A stretch of DNA of 39,060 bases from Patescibacteria group bacterium (GTDB lineage Bacteria > Patescibacteriota > Patescibacteriia > JACQRZ01). This document shows positions 38,479-39,060 of this stretch, in pieces (the stretch's first letter is position 1; the number at the start of each line of letters is the position of its first letter). Location: contig JBBTRI010000018.1 of assembly GCA_038065255.1 (NCBI GenBank), forward strand, positions 1 through 39,060, written 5' to 3'. Both the position numbers and the translations under genes were made by a program. The notes beneath the pieces are model-generated. The model ran no database searches. It was given only the letters and a program-made list of their open reading frames with translations, and was not told the origin of the DNA.

Positions 38479-39060
38479 TTGGTGCGAGAGTTCCCTCATA
38501 GCAACAGAGCTTGAAGAGGGGTCCATCCAGTGGGAAAGCACTGATAATTTCCACAGGAACATTTGTTTGAATATCTGAAGTTTTTTTAAGAGAAAATCCA
38601 AAAGGTTTTTGAGCATAATTTGCAACCACTTGCTCATTCCATTGAAAGCCATTCATGGATCCTCCAAAGTAGAGTGCCACCGTTTGATCTTTTGCGATGG
38701 CAAAGAGCCCATTTTCGCTAAAGAAGCGTGCCTGCCCATCTTTCAGTGATGGAAGTGCTTGTACCACGCCAGTTGTAGAAGTGGCAAGTCGGGCATCAAT
38801 GAAGAGTGTGTCATCAAAAGAAGGAAGTCCAATACGGGTCAGAGTTATGCCCTTGATCAGGATATCCCGTTCTTTTGCGGTAAGAAAAAAAGAATAGAGC
38901 GTAACCTTCGTCGTTTGCATATCAACCCTTCCTGAACCGTTACCACCAGCTTCTGAAAAATTCTGCAGCACCGTCAGTCGTCCCTTGGGCGCCTCAGTTG
39001 CCACTGGCGTCGCAGTCGGCTGTTCTCCGCCTGGATTCTGCGCAACTACGCTTGTACTCG
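38468..39060 (-). CDS. Partial surface protein with beta-sandwich ('TLTRIGL') domain
   Basis: The reading frame stays open past position 39004 to the window edge, so the true start lies outside; about 196 codons are visible. The first visible part is a Pro/Thr/Ala linker (GGEQPTATP). It is followed by a beta-sandwich reading GRLTVLQNF, TKVTLYSFFLTA, ILIKGITLTRIGL, then LFIDARLATS and GQARFF. Domains with a 'TLTRxGL' strand occur in many exported Patescibacterial proteins. No cysteine-rich or repeat region is visible. A GTG at 39004 would give 178 aa but is not needed, because the frame continues. Its convergent position beside the three-gene operon suggests it is another surface protein. Confidence 0.6.
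   Translation of the reverse strand, partial: STSVVAQNPGGEQPTATPVATEAPKGRLTVLQNFSEAGGNGSGRVDMQTTKVTLYSFFLTAKERDILIKGITLTRIGLPSFDDTLFIDARLATSTTGVVQALPSLKDGQARFFSENGLFAIAKDQTVALYFGGSMNGFQWNEQVVANYAQKPFGFSLKKTSDIQTNVPVEIISAFPLDGPLFKLCCYEGTLAPNAP

Noticed and set aside
1-39060. Alternative genetic code (UGA as glycine)
   Set aside because: UGA closes many genes at sensible places (for example 6344 and 23618), and frames with family motifs end there.

Overview
The window looks like chromosomal DNA of a Patescibacteria (CPR) bacterium, probably Parcubacteria-like; this is inferred from gene content, not from a marker gene. The pointers are a run of ten small type IV secretion pilin-like (VirB2/TrbC-like, 'T4SS_pilin') genes, very large surface proteins built from tail-fibre-like 'GNVGIGT..P...L.V' repeats, a partial surface protein with the 'TLTRIGL' beta-sandwich motif common in CPR exoproteins, TrmB-like regulators, and tightly packed genes with weak or absent Shine-Dalgarno sites. 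UGA is used as a normal stop, so the recoded genetic code of Gracilibacteria/Absconditabacteria does not apply. I recognised no rRNA, tRNA, CRISPR array, insertion sequence or prophage.

Layout. (1) 109-3391: a kinase-fold phosphotransferase-like gene, a small orphan gene on the minus strand, a fused winged-helix / histidine-kinase-type ATPase / STAS-like protein with a repeated palindrome at its divergent promoters, and an HD-domain phosphohydrolase. (2) 3388-9585: two related regulatory loci, each a TrmB-like regulator transcribed away from a branched-chain-amino-acid-type (LivK-like) binding protein. In the first locus the binding protein is the third gene of an operon after a methyltransferase and a class V aminotransferase / cysteine desulfurase-like enzyme. 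Both loci carry perfect inverted repeats containing GGCATTA / TAATGCC. (3) 9661-12353: a YceI-like exported protein, a ChrR-type cupin, a D-2-hydroxyacid dehydrogenase, and a stand-alone protein with two double-stranded-RNA-binding domains, which is unusual for a bacterium.

(4) 12369-19932: envelope and polymer genes: a family 2 glycosyltransferase, two large polytopic membrane proteins (at least one GT-C-like), two SAM methyltransferases, a catabolic-type acetolactate synthase and a small coiled-coil protein. (5) 19951-23618: type II NADH dehydrogenase, a 35-residue membrane peptide, a presenilin/signal-peptide-peptidase-like intramembrane aspartyl protease and a family 1 extracellular solute-binding protein. 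(6) 23620-27919: ten consecutive pilin-like genes. (7) 27998-28914: an AbiEii-type nucleotidyltransferase toxin with its DUF6922-like partner. (8) 28943-38454: three surface proteins in a row (337, 1728 and 1098 aa). The 1728-aa protein has about 42 cysteines in its N-terminal quarter, a jelly-roll CBM-like module, an FN3-like domain and a Pro-rich tail. A convergent, partial surface-protein gene closes the window.

The most coherent system is regions 6-8. A multi-pilin array is followed by giant repeat-rich adhesin-like proteins, which together would suit an attachment or host-contact apparatus of an episymbiotic cell. No ATPase (VirB4/VirB11) or channel gene lies in the window, so whether the pilins belong to a secretion or competence machine cannot be decided here.
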